Source: Trichostrongylus colubriformis (Eukaryota; Nematoda; Chromadorea; Rhabditida; Trichostrongylidae). Taken from it: a stretch of 64,000 bases of DNA. The first letter of the stretch is position 1. Each line of letters starts with the position of its first letter. Positions 1 through 12,084 of this stretch are shown piece by piece. The translations under genes and the position numbers were made by a program. The notes under the pieces are model-generated. The model searched no databases, was not told the origin of the DNA, and saw only the letters and a list, made by a program, of their open reading frames with translations. Location of the stretch: the NCBI GenBank assembly GCA_963978905.1, contig OZ022257.1, positions 16,077,664 through 16,141,663 on the forward strand, read 5' to 3'.

Positions 1-251
1 TTTCCCGCGAGCGCCCGCGGCGAGCAGCGTGGCAAGTACGAGTCGTTTGGAATTCCGCTCAAGACGCAATGAGCTGATATCGTGAGGAACCTTCGAAGAT
101 AGGCGAGCTCCCGAAGCTTTCAACTTGCAATCTTTGAAGGTCCCTCACGATACCAGCTCATTGCGTCTTGAGCGGAATTCCCAACGGCTCGTACTAACGG
201 CGCCGCTAGTGCGACGCCGCAAGCGGAATTTCGACCTATCGACCTCCACCC
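1..251. mobile_element. GC-rich foldback MITE (M9 family), left end beyond the window
   Basis: Two 65-bp arms, 36-100 and 130-194, are reverse complements with few mismatches around a 29-base loop. Outside the right arm the sequence (195-235) carries the block also found, in one orientation or the other, at about 24388, 25915 and 42600: a GGCGTCGCACT core followed by GCGGCGCC. Two of those copies start with GGGTG and have exact 9-bp target duplications, so the end here is placed at the CACCC at 247-251. The left terminal repeat should lie upstream of the window. The element has no coding capacity. Mutator-type classification rests on the sister copies. Confidence 0.7.
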
Positions 252-340
252 GAGCATTTTATATGGAGCTCAGATGCCATTCGTATTCTAAATATCCTAA
301 AGGGTGCTACAAACCTCAACCTTCTTGCATTACTCCTCTA

Positions 341-1080
341 CAGGGGATGGCAAAAAAAGTAATTTTGTCTCCTCCATTTTCACCCCACTTTAGTCGAACT
401 ACAGCAAATTCTGCTGAGGTATTTACATCCCCAGATTCAAGAGCAGACCTCACTCTATCACTATACTCCGTGGTAGCCTTCTGCACGAGCAGGAACGGGA
501 GCGAGGAAAGAGTGAACAAGACGTGTCACCTCAACTGGGCAAAATCCGAAATTTCGTCGCCCTCGTTCACAACCTTGCTTAGGTCCGTTCACTCTGGGTA
601 CCTAAGGGGATTCATACTGGGTAGTATACTTTAACATTCCGTTTTTTTCGGGTCCCCAGCGCCCTTCTTTTCCAAGAGCCAAAACGTGCCCTTACCAGTG
701 AAACCCCTCCGGAGGCGGATTTGGGCATGAAAATGATACTTCGGATCATAGCAGCTCTTGTGCAAGCAGCAAGGGCTCTGTGACTTCCACGACCCGAAGA
801 GCCAATCCTTAGGAAGCATCCCACGAAAGATCTACCATGGGACCCGGCTCCACTGTTTTAGGGGGACCGTGATACCGTGGGTGCTCTGCAGCCCGACTGC
901 GCCACTTGAAGGTTCCATATTTTTATGAAAATGAAAGTAGTAAGTCCCAGCTTGTTCCTGCTTTTAGAGGAACACTTCGGGAATATTTTGCCCCTATACT
1001 TTTCTTTCTTTCGTTTTCCTATGTTTTGTAAAATTGGGAGATGTGAGCCGTGGGCAAAATTACTTTTTTGGCACCCCCTG
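341..1080 (-). mobile_element. Tc1-like transposon remnant with TA duplication
   Basis: The ends are inverted repeats: about 30 bp beginning CAGGGGATGGCAAAAAAAGT at 341, and its reverse-complement counterpart ending GGCACCCCCTG at 1080, each flanked by TA. The shape of these ends resembles Tc1-family termini. On the minus strand the stretch around 620-340 reads like a transposase C-terminus: a MNPLRYPE motif in the position of the usual DLNPLDY, then about 80 residues with frame breaks. The same motif (MNPLNYPLCADLSK) recurs on the plus strand near 35880, in a second element with a matching terminal repeat. There are several stops and no N-terminal DNA-binding domain, so it is non-functional. 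Confidence 0.65.
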
Positions 1081-1978
1081 TATACATGAGTGCACGGAAT
1101 TGTTGTCTAAGGCTAATTGTAAGCAGTTTGCTAAAATGTACAAAAAATAAATTAAAGAAAAAAGCAAAGTAAATCAACGGAGCTACGGCCAGATGAGAGC
1201 CCTGTCGCCTGTATCTCATCGCTATGAAAACATCGTGACGAAAGCAGACCGACCACGATAACAGATGTTTTCAGAAAGTCATTGATTTAGTTTATACGCA
1301 ACGATAAGGCCTGAGGAAATGTTTTTGCTCTTTCAGCCACGTAAACGACAACAGCACCGAGTAACAAAACAGAAGAAAATAAAGGTCCCACAACGATCAA
1401 CCCGATTAGATCCAGTAATAGCTAGAATAGGTTTAGAAGTAAGCGAAGAAATTTGAACTCTTCGCCTAGCTTAACTATTGATTCGCCTCAACTCGGAATC
1501 TAGTATGGAAAGTGAAATTGATGGAGCTGACACATCTGGATGGTGGAATGGAAGTGACAGCTTAGAATTTTCTTCTTGGAGACTTGTGCATTCATTCGAA
1601 AAGAACGTTCCATTATAGGTTGGTAAATATGTGAAATCAACTGCACCAGAGTTGAATTCAAAAACAGAGACATGAAAAGTTTTCGTGGTCAGAAGGATTT
1701 ATTCCAAAAATTATATTAACATATTAAAAGCTATAGCGTTCAGCAGGAGATCATTATTCGCAGAGCCGTTTCCCCACATCTCCGTTTCTATTTTCTGAGA
1801 ATTCAGAAAGATATATGCACACATAGAAACAGCATGGTGGCTAATGATTACCTACCTCTGGATTGCACATCTTGTATTGGCAAGGCAGCCTCTCTAACAC
1901 ACTGAACCGGTTACCTGATATCAGGCAAACCGGGGAAAAAAGGACATTCCTACTCATGATTCAATTCCGGATGAGGTA
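1081..1978. other. Unassigned stretch, no gene seen
   Basis: The longest open frames are under 70 codons and match nothing I recognise. I see no terminal repeats or tandem structure. Confidence 0.5.
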
Positions 1979-2660
1979 TTTTGGCAGACTGTGGAATAAG
2001 AAAGTAGGGTTCTCAGTCTTGCAACAGCAGAGAAAGAGAGAAATAAAAGTACGAAAAACTTGAGAAATAAGAACTCGAAACTCCTCCTTTCCTTTCCCCT
2101 CCTTCTTCTTTGCGCCTCTCTGCGTCACTAGCGGATAGAGTAGATACACAGGTGGCCGTGAAAGTTGTCTCTCCCAACAGGCAACTCCACCGGCGGATGT
2201 GTGGTAGCGCGGGGTAGCGTGCAAGTGTTCCGACCAACGTTCTGGGAGATCAGGTCACCACTGTAATGGCCCTAACTTAATCATTTAGGTAACAAATATC
2301 CAACTTCACTACATATTTAATTTCACAAATATCTGCCTATATTCTCCAGCCTTCATCTTTGACATAAATAGACCAGGTACGTAGTTAAACTGGAATGAGT
2401 AGTGAATCAATCGCCTTGTGAAGTAAACCCACACATAGGTGACCTGACCCCGTACTAATCACTGGACTTGCATCCTGGCAGCGTGACTCGCAGTTCTGCG
2501 GGATTGTGACAGGACCCCAAGCCGCACTTTTTCAATGCGAGTTTCGGCAAAATCACATTTTCTGAATTGGAATGTTTGTTTTCAGAGAACATGTATTCCC
2601 AGTTCTCACTATCTTCTTACCCCCACCACGGTGCTTTTAAGGGCAAGGACGGTAATTGGA
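1979..2660 (+). repeat. Dispersed repeat R1, copy 1, interrupted by a MITE
   Basis: This copy aligns by eye with 28315-28690, 43690-44015 and 47565-47950. Shared landmarks in order are: a TGTAACAGTA-like start, an A/G-rich tract with GAAATAAAA, a C-rich tract ending in GCGCC, CTCTGCGTCACTAG, the CGGCGGATG block, GCGGGATCGTGACAAGACCC, GCCGCACTTTTTCAATGCGA, and GTTTTCAGAGAAC near the end. All four copies are on the plus strand. R1 has no coding signal. It is broken at 2212 by the insertion described next, so R1 itself is 1979-2211 plus 2477-2660. Confidence 0.65.
2212..2476. mobile_element. Mutator-type MITE (TGCAAGTGTTCC family) nested in R1
   Basis: The ends carry an imperfect inverted repeat of about 40 bp with TGCAAGTGTTCCG and GGTCAGGTCACC blocks. 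The flanking 9 bp, 2203-2211 and 2477-2485, are GGTAGCGCG and GGCAGCGTG (two differences). The other R1 copies have a single uninterrupted version of this site, so this is a nested insertion. A longer sister copy is at 19975-20384 with an exact 9-bp duplication. Nine-base duplications are characteristic of Mutator-like elements. No ORF. Confidence 0.65.
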
Positions 2661-2699
2661 ACTTGAAGAACACATATTTTGCTACGGAAGGAGCGAGCT

Positions 2700-2890
2700 T
2701 CGAAGAGATGAATTGCAGCGAAACCCGCTTTGAAACTGCTACACTTTAAGCTCTTTATCGTGGTCTTGGTGCGGCTGGAACAACTGTGGTGGGCAGGGCA
2801 ACGATCAAGTCTTGGCCTTACACCCTTCACTGATGTCATTGAGTTGAGGATCACAAAAAATCAATTAATAATGAATAATAGTGAGCACTT
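2700..2890 (+). repeat. Dispersed repeat R2, partial copy next to R1
   Basis: Similarity to R2 copies at 6290, 22690 and 45670 is seen as GCGAAACCCGCTTTGAAA, an ACTTTAAGCTC-like block and GTGGTGGGCAGGGCA. It follows R1 directly here but not at the other R1 copies, so R1 and R2 are treated as separate families. Confidence 0.4.
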
Positions 2891-4015
2891 AAATAATTTG
2901 ATGAGTTCTCATGAATTGTAAAATAATCATGGGAAGAATTAAGATAACACAATGACGATGAAAACGAATGTATGTAAGTATGCTTCGGATATCTGCACAG
3001 CAAATCCCTAGATAGATAATAGTTACATCTCAGAGGGATCCCTAAAACTAATAGAAAGTCCGCAAAGAACCAACGATAACCTGTACAAACCGTTGTGAGG
3101 GCCCTGATCCCCACATCAGGTTCCGTAGCCAATCAGGAATGTTACGATCACTATGCACTTGCAATGCTACAGTAATAATGAGAGAATTTGTTTGGGGCTT
3201 TTAAATTACAGAATGAGCACGCACTCACAGTATCATACGTGGTGACATCGTAAAAGATTAGCTTCAGTGTAGCGTGCTTCATATCCGTTCATGCGATGCA
3301 TAAATGCGCATGTTTTGCCATCTTGTAAGTTCCGTCTAAGGAAACCAATCAATACTGGCATGGTACGCGTGAAGAAAATTTCGAGGACTCTTCTTAATGT
3401 GCTGCAGGAAAAGCAATGCCGGCCATGCCAGATGACTGTAAAGCAGAAATAGCCAATCGGCGATTTGTGTTATTTTGTACCAGAGAAATAAAAAGGAAGG
3501 CCAAAATAGAAAGGAGGAAGCTTTTTTTAAGTTTTCGGCAACCATGTGGTCGTGTGAAGTCTCTGGTCGTCAATGAAGATCTTCTTTGAAACAGCCCAAT
3601 CAGAATTCAATCAGAAGAGGGGAGATGCATTACGCGGGTTGATGGCACCATTTCACGACCTTTTCACGTACATTGGTCGGGTACGTGTTCCAAAGTGGGG
3701 TTAGGGACAAGGTAATGAAGGCAGTCTGAATTCCGGCGGAAGTTTACTGCCATGACTTCAAGGAGTATCAATACCAACACTGGTAACTCGACATACAATG
3801 GAGCAACAAAGTGACAAGCAGTACCGAACTAGAGTGCGTACTGAAACACCTCTGCCGGTTTACGTCACTGCTTACGTCAAACGTGAATGGCACATTCTAA
3901 AAAGTCTGTCAATAACGTGGATTTTAAATCTTAATGGTAAAATGGTGATGTTAATAACGACCATTGAACTTTCATTGCAATAGCTACAAATTTTCAAAAA
4001 TACTCCTTTATTTAA
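2891..4015. other. Unassigned stretch, no gene seen
   Basis: Open frames stay below 95 codons and resemble no family I know. The DNA is AT-rich with no terminal repeats found. Confidence 0.45.
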
Positions 4016-4019
4016 TAGA

Positions 4020-4112
4020 TAAAGAATTTTGAAGCTTTTAACGTCAATCGATCCACTTTCGGGATGCACCACGCATTCTACTTCCATGCAGAATCGTTGT
4101 GGCAAATGCAAA
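4020..4112 (-). repeat. SINE-like repeat S4, 3'-part fragment
   Basis: The stretch with GTCAATCGATCC, a GGGATGCACCACGCATTCTA-like block and TCGTTGTGGCAAATG matches the tail of S4 copies at 29240, 50395 and 56345. Only the body is present; the tRNA-like head is missing. Confidence 0.45.
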
Positions 4113-6289
4113 AGTCAATGATTTTACCCTATGCAAGTATGTAATGTATTAGATTAAGAGATAGTTTGTGAGACACTTTCCTCTTCTGCACGCTTTTAGA
4201 AACTCCTATGGGTGGCTCGTGTGAGTGGCTTCTGTGGGTGGGACTTATGAAAAGGCACCCAGTGCAAAAATAACGATATTTTAAAGAAGAATTTTGGTTA
4301 CTCCCTCTCTGTGAGTATCACCTTGACTCCCAGCTAACTGCGAGACCATGGAAACCATAACTACGATGAGCTGTCTTCGAATATATATATTTTATTCCAA
4401 TTTCTTTAAATTCGCAAGCTATCACTTTTTTGAAATTTCAAAAAATCCAATATCAAATACTTTTCGGAATATGTGAATGTAGAGAACATAATTATTTCTC
4501 AAATTGAGACTTGTGTTTGGTATAGAGACACAGCTGAAAAAGGAGAAAAATCAAAGATATATCGCAAAAATTCTCTGAACAAGAAGGAATTGGCTGGCGC
4601 TCAGCATATGCTCCATCCATTTGAAACATACAAGCGGAGAACCTCAAAGAAAGGCAAAGTTGTAGTGGCAAAGAATTTTTTGTGCAACTACTCGTGGAAG
4701 GCTCAATGCATTCCACATAACTCCATTCAGAATTGTAACAATATTCAAAGAGGCATTACATTTCTCCGAAGTTTTGAATTTCTTCGAAAACCAGCTGATG
4801 AACTAGTCAATATATCCTATATAGAATATTCATTTCAGGCATAAAAGCTCAAAGCAGTGGGGCTGTGGACTGTCTCTTTACCGGGAACGCGTCACGCATT
4901 CCGTTTCCAAGATGTGATTAGTGACCCCTGAATGCGACTCCGTCCATACAAGAACTCCCGAGCAGGGTCGAGCCTGGCATCAAAGAAAATGTTTGAAATA
5001 TAGGTCCCCTTTCAATAGGGAGTCTCCGTACCACCCCCTCTCACATGGTTGTGGAGAAAACGATCCCCGCGTTGAGGATTCCTCGACGGAGACCTTACCC
5101 TGCCAACGGACGCTGGTCGATGAAGAAGTCATTGCATTCAGATGTCCTGAAACAAGTATGCCACCAATTAGTGGACCTCCCAAGGGTCGGGTAGCATAGT
5201 TATCCTGAGCAACATTACTCTGGATTTAATCTCAGAATTGTCCGAGAAGGAGCAGGCTACTCGCTACTGAATACATCACGCGTGCCGGTATTTGAATGTA
5301 TAAAAATCAACGTTGCAAAAAACATAGAAGTTGTCCCTGTAAAAATGATTGCCTGCTATTCTCGCAGGTTGCCACAAATCTTAAGTGGATTGCACCTTAC
5401 TCACTGCCTCTGGTAGCCTCTAGGATCGAGGAATTGGGAGGTCACTTCACCTATCATGTGGTCTCAATGATTCATTACAACTTTATGATGTGCTCTAATA
5501 TCTCTACAATTCCTATAGAACGCACACCACACAAAGACTAACCCTTCGACAATGTACACTTCGAGTCGAGAATTCCACAGCAGCGGGTCATATTTGCTGG
5601 GAGGAATTGTGATGTGAGTGACCAACACGGAAATTATACTAATAAAATACTTTGTAATGCTGTGCAATCGGCAATAATTAGTGATTCTGTAGAGGTATGT
5701 ATGTAGTATCATAAGTGTTGGGAGGGGATCGTATTCGGGTTCCCGTTGAGGGGAGAGTGATCGTACCGAAGCGGCATTCTCCTCGACAGCTGGGTGTGCC
5801 CTGCCCTTTGAACAAAGTGATCATAAGGCTAGAGGATGTTTCACACATATTTGTCACTTTTCTAAACAATATGGTGAGAAAAGTGGGCAACTGAGAGTTG
5901 GAAGGATTTGTTCACTGTAACTGAACCTAAGCGTTAAAGGGAACGATGTGTCAAGGATTTCATGAAACCACTCCACGCTGAAAACGAGACAAAAATGGGT
6001 TCCTACTTCTGGGTTCCAGGCCATCCCATACCGTTTCCCCCTTCGGGGCACCATTAAGCATCGTTGTAATTTCATCAGCAATAGATGAAATTACCCCTCG
6101 TTGTCCTTTCAAATATGAGGACGAAATAAACAACAGGAAAAAACAAACACGCGGAAAATACGCTGTGAAAGCTGGCTTGGTGGATGAAAAGCAAGCAAGA
6201 ACGCTCTTATGGCTTCAAAAGCACCGGGAGCGGGGTGAGAAAGGGAAGCGCATTTAGTAACACTTTTTTTCTGGAAACGAACATTTGAA
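4113..6289. other. Unassigned stretch, no gene seen
   Basis: The largest open frame is 4473-4844 (123 codons, plus strand). It is lysine-rich with no domain or signal peptide that I recognise, and AT-rich composition alone could produce it. A short S4-like trace (GCGTCACGCATTCC at about 4888) may be present. Nothing else is identifiable. Confidence 0.4.
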
Positions 6290-6570
6290 CTGAAAAGAGA
6301 TAACATGTAGCGAAACCCCGCTTTGAAAAACGCGATTCGGGGCGCTAATGAGATTCTGGTGTGCTTCACCTCAAACTGCACGTTTCAGTGACCGAGTTGC
6401 CTGCCAGTGGTGGACAGAAAAGGCCTCCACCCCGATATTAAACAAATGACACATTAAAAACAAGTGGAAAAAATGAAAGGGAGAAGAAGCGATGAAGTAT
6501 GAAAAATGCGTTCATGACAGAAAATATCCAATGAATTCATATTCAACGTTTAGGCAAGGCGTCGTGTGCG
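6290..6570 (+). repeat. Dispersed repeat R2, copy 1
   Basis: This copy shares with 22690-23030 and 45660-45990 the ordered blocks TAGCGAAA-CGCTTTGAAA, TGCTTCACCTCAAACTGCA, GTTTCAGTGACCGAG, AACAAGTGGAA(C/A)AA and AAAATATCCAATGAAT. There is no open frame across it. Confidence 0.55.
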
Positions 6571-8839
6571 CAATAGCCGAGCTACGTGTGAGTACCGTAG
6601 GTCAAAATTGTCCCTGCCGATGCCTTTAAACGTTGGCAAGTTTGAGATAAAGAGCTAATAGTCCTTGCCGACAAGCCACTTTATGCATTTTTGAAACTGG
6701 TGGCCATTTCACACGTGCGTCGGATAGACAATAAATAGACGGAAATACCGCTATCGACGAACGTGACCACCCTAATACCAACGGCGGGTCTAGGGGACAA
6801 TCGTATTTCATTGTGAGAAGCCACGGCTTGGAACAACACGGAAATTGCAGGCCTCGCACAGGATTGAAAAAGATTTATATTATGCTATCATGCTTCGCGA
6901 TGGATGTATCATGCAAAATGATATCATAGACACGAATGAAATGGCCGACTCGAGCAATCATTTCCGGTTGCGCCATACTTTCGTCATCTGATCGGAATCG
7001 TGCAAACAACTAAGTGAACCTTATCTCTGCAAAAAACCATATCTGACGAAAGTAGCCTGAGGTCACACCGTACAGCTCTCACTTGCACATCATCTGTTCC
7101 AATATTCCATCAAAACCATTCGGTGCACCTCCTCATCTATTGCAACACGAGTATACCTTACTTTACCGTAGATTATACGCACTTGAAGATACCGGGAGGG
7201 GACCATTTCGGCTTACGGTAGCTAGCAATTGCCTCATTGCGCACACGACACCTTGCCAAGACGTCGAAAGTGACTTCAATAGGTTTTAATTAAAACACTT
7301 TTTTCTCATGTTTAGCTCATCGCTATCTGAAAACAATAACTTTTGTAGCCCAGCAAGACAGAATAGCAACATAAAAAGTAAAAGGAACAATAACATCACA
7401 TGATAACAATTCTAATCAAGAAATAATCAATCCAGGCGTGAAAGTTTGAAGGTACGTTGCTCAATGTAAGCAATCACACGCGAAGAGAGTCGCCGCGCGC
7501 GGCAACGCGAAAATTCGACATAAGGCTACACTTCCCTACGATATCATAGTAAAACGACTTAATAGGCAGTGTAAGTCCTTAACCAGGACAGGCAGTACAA
7601 CAGTCCCAGAATAGAGCTGATACTCGGTTATAATTTGGGGCTCCACTTCTCTGAAAAAAAAGAGACCTCAATCCAAAGAGATCGAGGTATCACGAATACG
7701 AATGCATATGATCACATTCTAGAGGGTGTCGTGAAAATATATGCATGGTAGTTCTGCGGTGACGACTCTGTCCTACAGCAGTACAGGAGAGATTCTCACA
7801 AACGCATAAGTATTATGGGAGGGTTCAATCAGATCGTATAACCTGAACAGCATTGACTCTACATGACAAGATGTATGGGCACGCTTGAACGGAAAAGCAA
7901 AAGTTGTTTTCATGCATTTTGAATGAAATGATGCCTTTAACCTCCCATTCTGCACCCTATCGAGCTGAGGTATGTACTGGCAAAGAATTGCGTTCAAAAC
8001 CTAATAATATGTGAACGTCGACCAGAGTAATTATCGAAGATTTAAAGCCACGTATATCTCTGACCGCTACGGCGTTTATCTATGCAAAAAGTACTGACAT
8101 TGGACTTCAGAGAGACAACTGATTCAGTTGGGTTGCACGAGGGAAGCCATCCAGTAAATGATAAACAAACGTACATACATTGCGCTAAATTCTTTGAGCA
8201 GAAGTCAATAAGGATTTTAGGGTTTTTGGGTGATTGTAATGGGAACCGGTTTCCATAAGAGAGTAGGAGAGGACGTACTCCTCTTGTTATCCAATAGGGA
8301 CACGAAACTGATAAATATCTATATGCGAGAATATGGAACGACGTTAACGACTGGGCTCCTCTCGAATCGTTAATGCGAGAGGAAATTGCGATCTGTGCAA
8401 TTATCTCAGTCACGGTAAACAACCTATATCAAAATAGCATTTAAATTTCTGCTGCTGCAGTGAGGATCCTTCAGGCTCGGCTCCTGTACCTACAAACTTC
8501 ATACTCTACATATCAACGAGCGAGGATGAACGGATTTGTGATTCAGTTCTACGAAGTGAGTCAGCCAACCTTAGGTTGTCCTCTCAATTTTCGCCTCTTT
8601 GGAATTTTCTGGGATACGCCATGCATGCAAGTTGGTTTTGCGATGAAATCTGTGAGTCAGCTGATTTGCAAGTTCATGCTTCCGACCTCACAGACGAGTT
8701 TGGTAGCGTTTTGTCTACCCTACAAAGATGTAAACTTGGGCGAGTATTGATCCAGGATATGAATCCTGAATCATTTCAGCTCAAGACGACTTCTGTTTCA
8801 CGGTATTATGGCATGTTCAATTGAAATATAAGGGTGGAG
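6571..8839. other. Unassigned stretch, no gene seen
   Basis: Frames reach 126 codons on the minus strand (8042-8422), without any family resemblance or splice pattern I can defend. A 35-bp block with TATATCAAAATAG near 8420 recurs near 9380, a minor dispersed similarity. Confidence 0.4.
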
Positions 8840-9086
8840 ATGGTGTAATGACAGGTGGGTGTTATGGTGCAAAGAGCAAATCCCGCATCAACGCCCGCCC
8901 AGACCAGTCAACAAGCCTTCTATCCCTAACGGGGTCGGTATATTGGGACCAGACTCGTCTGGGAGGATGAGTGCATTGGTCACAGCAGATCACTGTAGTA
9001 TGAGCCAAATCGCATTGAAATGTCACCAAGATTCTGGATGGAACTAGAATGCGCAGCGCATTTCAACAAGGACTGATTTACGCTAA
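8840..9086 (+). repeat. SINE-like repeat S4, plus-strand copy
   Basis: It has the same order of blocks as the minus-strand copies at 29240, 50395 and 56345: a tRNA-like head (GGAGATGGTGTAATGACAGG, then AGCAAATCCC), CAACGCCCGCCCAGACCA, GGGACCAGACTCGTCTGGGA, then CAAATCGCATTG and AATGCGCAGCGCATT. The head resembles a tRNA gene with A-box-like and B-box-like segments, suggesting a Pol III-transcribed SINE, but the fold is degenerate. The ORF 8859-9047 falls entirely inside the repeat and is not a gene. Confidence 0.55.
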
Positions 9087-9499
9087 AAACTTTGCCTTTT
9101 ACTCATTTATAATCGAAATAAAAAATATGTAAGCAGGAATATCAGTCTGCACTTCATTCGATACGTCAGAACTGGCACTGTGGTTGAAGATCTTGACATT
9201 ATCCACTCAAATTTTCTGCCGCTCCACTTTGGACCGATTCACGACTAGTTTTGTACTATCTTTGCAAGCATAAACAGTACTTCTAGCTGGTTTTAAGGTT
9301 TCCATGAAACCGCAGTTTCTGAATCGCTGCTGAACAATTCACCTTCAACCTCCTTCATTCCTCAAAATAAAAATCTACGTATATCAAAATAGAATTCAAA
9401 TTTCCGCTAAACAAGGGTAAACAAAGGTGAACACTTATATCAAAATGGCTCTAAGGCACTTCGAAGGAGGGGGAGGGGGTATATACTAAGTTGTTGGCT
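9087..9499. other. Unassigned stretch, no gene seen
   Basis: No frame or repeat structure is supported, apart from the short block near 9380 shared with 8420. Confidence 0.4.
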
Positions 9500-9880
9500 A
9501 TGAGAAAACTTGCGCATCGGTTTGGTTTAAAGGTAAACCACACGATAATTAGATTGGTCGGCTACCTTCTTACAAAAGACAGGTTCTTGGATAACTGCTT
9601 AGGTTGCGCCCTTGTTGTGGTGTGGCGCATCCTCACGGCTATATTGTCGCTCGAACTGCACCAGGGCGCGTCCAGCCCACCAAACACCCTCAGCACTGAA
9701 TGGAGCCATTTCCGTGGTGGCGTTTATGTGGAGAAAAAAGCTTGCGAATCATCATGATAAGATCAGATAACATAGAGATTCTAATGATGAAGGCAACGCT
9801 ATAAGGGCGAAACAGGTGATATCTTTGAAATGGAGTGACTCATTGCAGCAAAGCAAAACGTTGCAAAGGAGAGACTCGTT
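9500..9880 (+). repeat. Dispersed repeat R5, copy 1
   Basis: CCACACGATAATTAGATTGG and GGTTCTTGGATAACTGC match, as reverse complement, the blocks at 25190-25290 and 25965-26060. The second half (TGTGGAGAAAAAAGCTTGCG, then GATGAAGGCAACGCT and AACAGGTGATAT) resembles 17930-18110 and 27040-27190. The copies have drifted strongly, so boundaries are approximate. Confidence 0.45.
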
Positions 9881-11539
9881 TCTAGGCTGCAGTAATCTTA
9901 TAAACATTGTGGTCAGAGAGTCAAATTATTTAGGTTCCTAAAGCATTGCGTTCGTTTTTCGTCTCTATTGGATGAATCCAAACCTACGCATCCAGCAATG
10001 GACGCGATGACGCGTACAATTTAGCACGAGGTATACCTTCGATTACCCATGTTTGAGGTTAGGACTTCTGCTTTACAGTTTTTGTACCATTCACAAGCAT
10101 TTCAAGAGCTCTCACTGCATGACAGTCCCTCCTCAAACTACGGTTATGCCCCTTACCCCATCCATCACACTAACGTAGTAGCCCTAACAACAGTCGTCAC
10201 TGCAACTCTTACCACCGCAAGAAGTACTGGTCTCTTGAATGACCATGAGACCACATATAAAGGGACTATGTGGTTCAATCTGAGATGAATGAAAGTAGGA
10301 GGTGCCAATTAGGGTAAAGTGGAGAAAGAACGGATTTAAATGGTCAGAAACTCAATAAAAGAGAAATATCCTCATACAATTGATCCGCATCGGAGACGAT
10401 TTTTTTGTGCCCTTTGCACAGCTGTAGATAGGGTAGAGTAATAGCCAAGCCGCAGAATTTGCTTCGTCAACCACGGCTACACTCAAAAAACGGTCAAAAC
10501 TCACCCACTGACTCAATACTTGAAAAGCTATTAGGTACTTTTTAAAAAAATATCAGCAGAGAATTACGGACTCCACTAGTTTACTATGGTGATAGCCATT
10601 TCAGAGAGCACTTATCAAGCAGCGATTCTGCCTTGTCAACATTCTGTGAGTGTGTGGGATATTGAACTACACACATGGCTTGCCCTCCATGCTGAAGCAT
10701 CTATTGAATTCCTTTGGGATAAGACCGGAAACAATTCTATAGGCATCAGTCCACAAACGGAAACATAAACATGAAATGAGCCCAAGAGAGCAGAAACCAT
10801 GGTGCATGTTTTTGGATCTCATTCAACCCATCCAGCCTCCTCCACCCCTTTAAATTCGTCGGAATCGCGGTCTAAATCAGACGGAAAATAATCCTGATGG
10901 AGACAGAAAAATTTCTGAAGTATCCATAAAACAAACAAAAGATTTGAAAGGAAAATTTCCAGATAATGGCACTGTTTTCCGAGAAAGCTATACGAAAGGA
11001 AAGAGAAGCGAATTATTGGTCAAATAAATGGTAGGGTTGTAGAAGAGGCAGGGCTAGGTAAAGAATATATGATTAGTTTGTTCCGAAGCGAACTATAGTA
11101 TTCTAGTCAGTGGTCCATTATATAGCATTCAACCAATAAATTCTGTCAATTGTTGTCCACTACATATATCACTTCGCCAGCCTGATAATCAGCCTCATTC
11201 TAGTACACTGAAAATCTGACAAGCTATAGAACACAGAAATTCCGTTTGAACTATTCATAACATGCCGAACAATCTCATAAACTTGCCCGAAAAATTTAAA
11301 ATTTCCGTCTGGAAAAGGAAGCGACGTTGCTTATGCAATAAGCAAGTTATTAGCTGTGACCGTATTTGTTTAAAAAAACGCATAGGAACAAATGATTTAA
11401 TACGTCCGTTGGTGCTGGCATCTTTGCTAAGTCATATTTGGCAGAATTAGTAGTCTAAAGTGTTTTTATAATAGGCGCGTCATTCAAGAGGAAAAGATGC
11501 CGTCCAGAGTTAGCCAAATCACTCATGGATGCTAGCATA
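9881..11539. other. Unassigned stretch, no gene seen
   Basis: Frames are under 80 codons and unrecognised. No tandem or inverted repeats were seen. Confidence 0.4.
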
Positions 11540-11770
11540 ATGGGGGACATATACCACACTGTTCGCTATTTCTACCTACATAAGTCAACAGGAAGAAAGA
11601 AACCCCTCCTTCTTTCACTCATGCTTGGGCAGAAATATACGCTTGAGTGTGCATGCATGCATATGTATACCCCTCTGAAATCCCTTAGAGATGTTTAGGT
11701 ATGCAACGTTTTACATATGACCCGTCTCCCTCCCCCCTTCGCCACTCCTCATCATTGCTGTAGCACCCAT
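11540..11770 (-). repeat. G-rich foldback repeat R6, minus-strand copy
   Basis: The reverse complement reads GTGCTACAGCAATGATGAGG, a G-rich tract, CATACCTAAACATCT, CTAAGGGATTTCAGAGGGGT and GCGTATATTTCTGCCCAAGC. This is collinear with 13723-13850. It lies just left of the Tc3-like element at 11799; a plus-strand copy lies to its right. Confidence 0.55.
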
Positions 11771-12084
11771 ACGTGCTTAAACCAGGTCAATAATAGTACA
11801 GTGTGTCCCAAAAGTATAGGTCCACCCTATTTTTCATCCATATCTCCACAATGGACCAGTGATTCCTTTCCAATTTTTTATCTGTAGTACCTGATCACTG
11901 TAGCGATCAAAAGCCTCAGTAAAATTGAAGACATAAAATTGCCAAGTTTTATTTGCTTTTTTTTCAAAAATAGGGGTGTCCCAAAAGTATAGGTCCACTC
12001 AGCTTTTCCGCCTTGCTTCCATCGAAAGGTAAGTTGTGAAGTAGATGTGTTAACGCATCCTTCTGAGATTTACTCTACAGTGTC

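Noticed and set aside
4473..4844. 123-codon ORF as a gene
   Set aside because: No domain, signal peptide or conserved motif; AT-rich sequence yields such frames by chance; no splice or promoter support.
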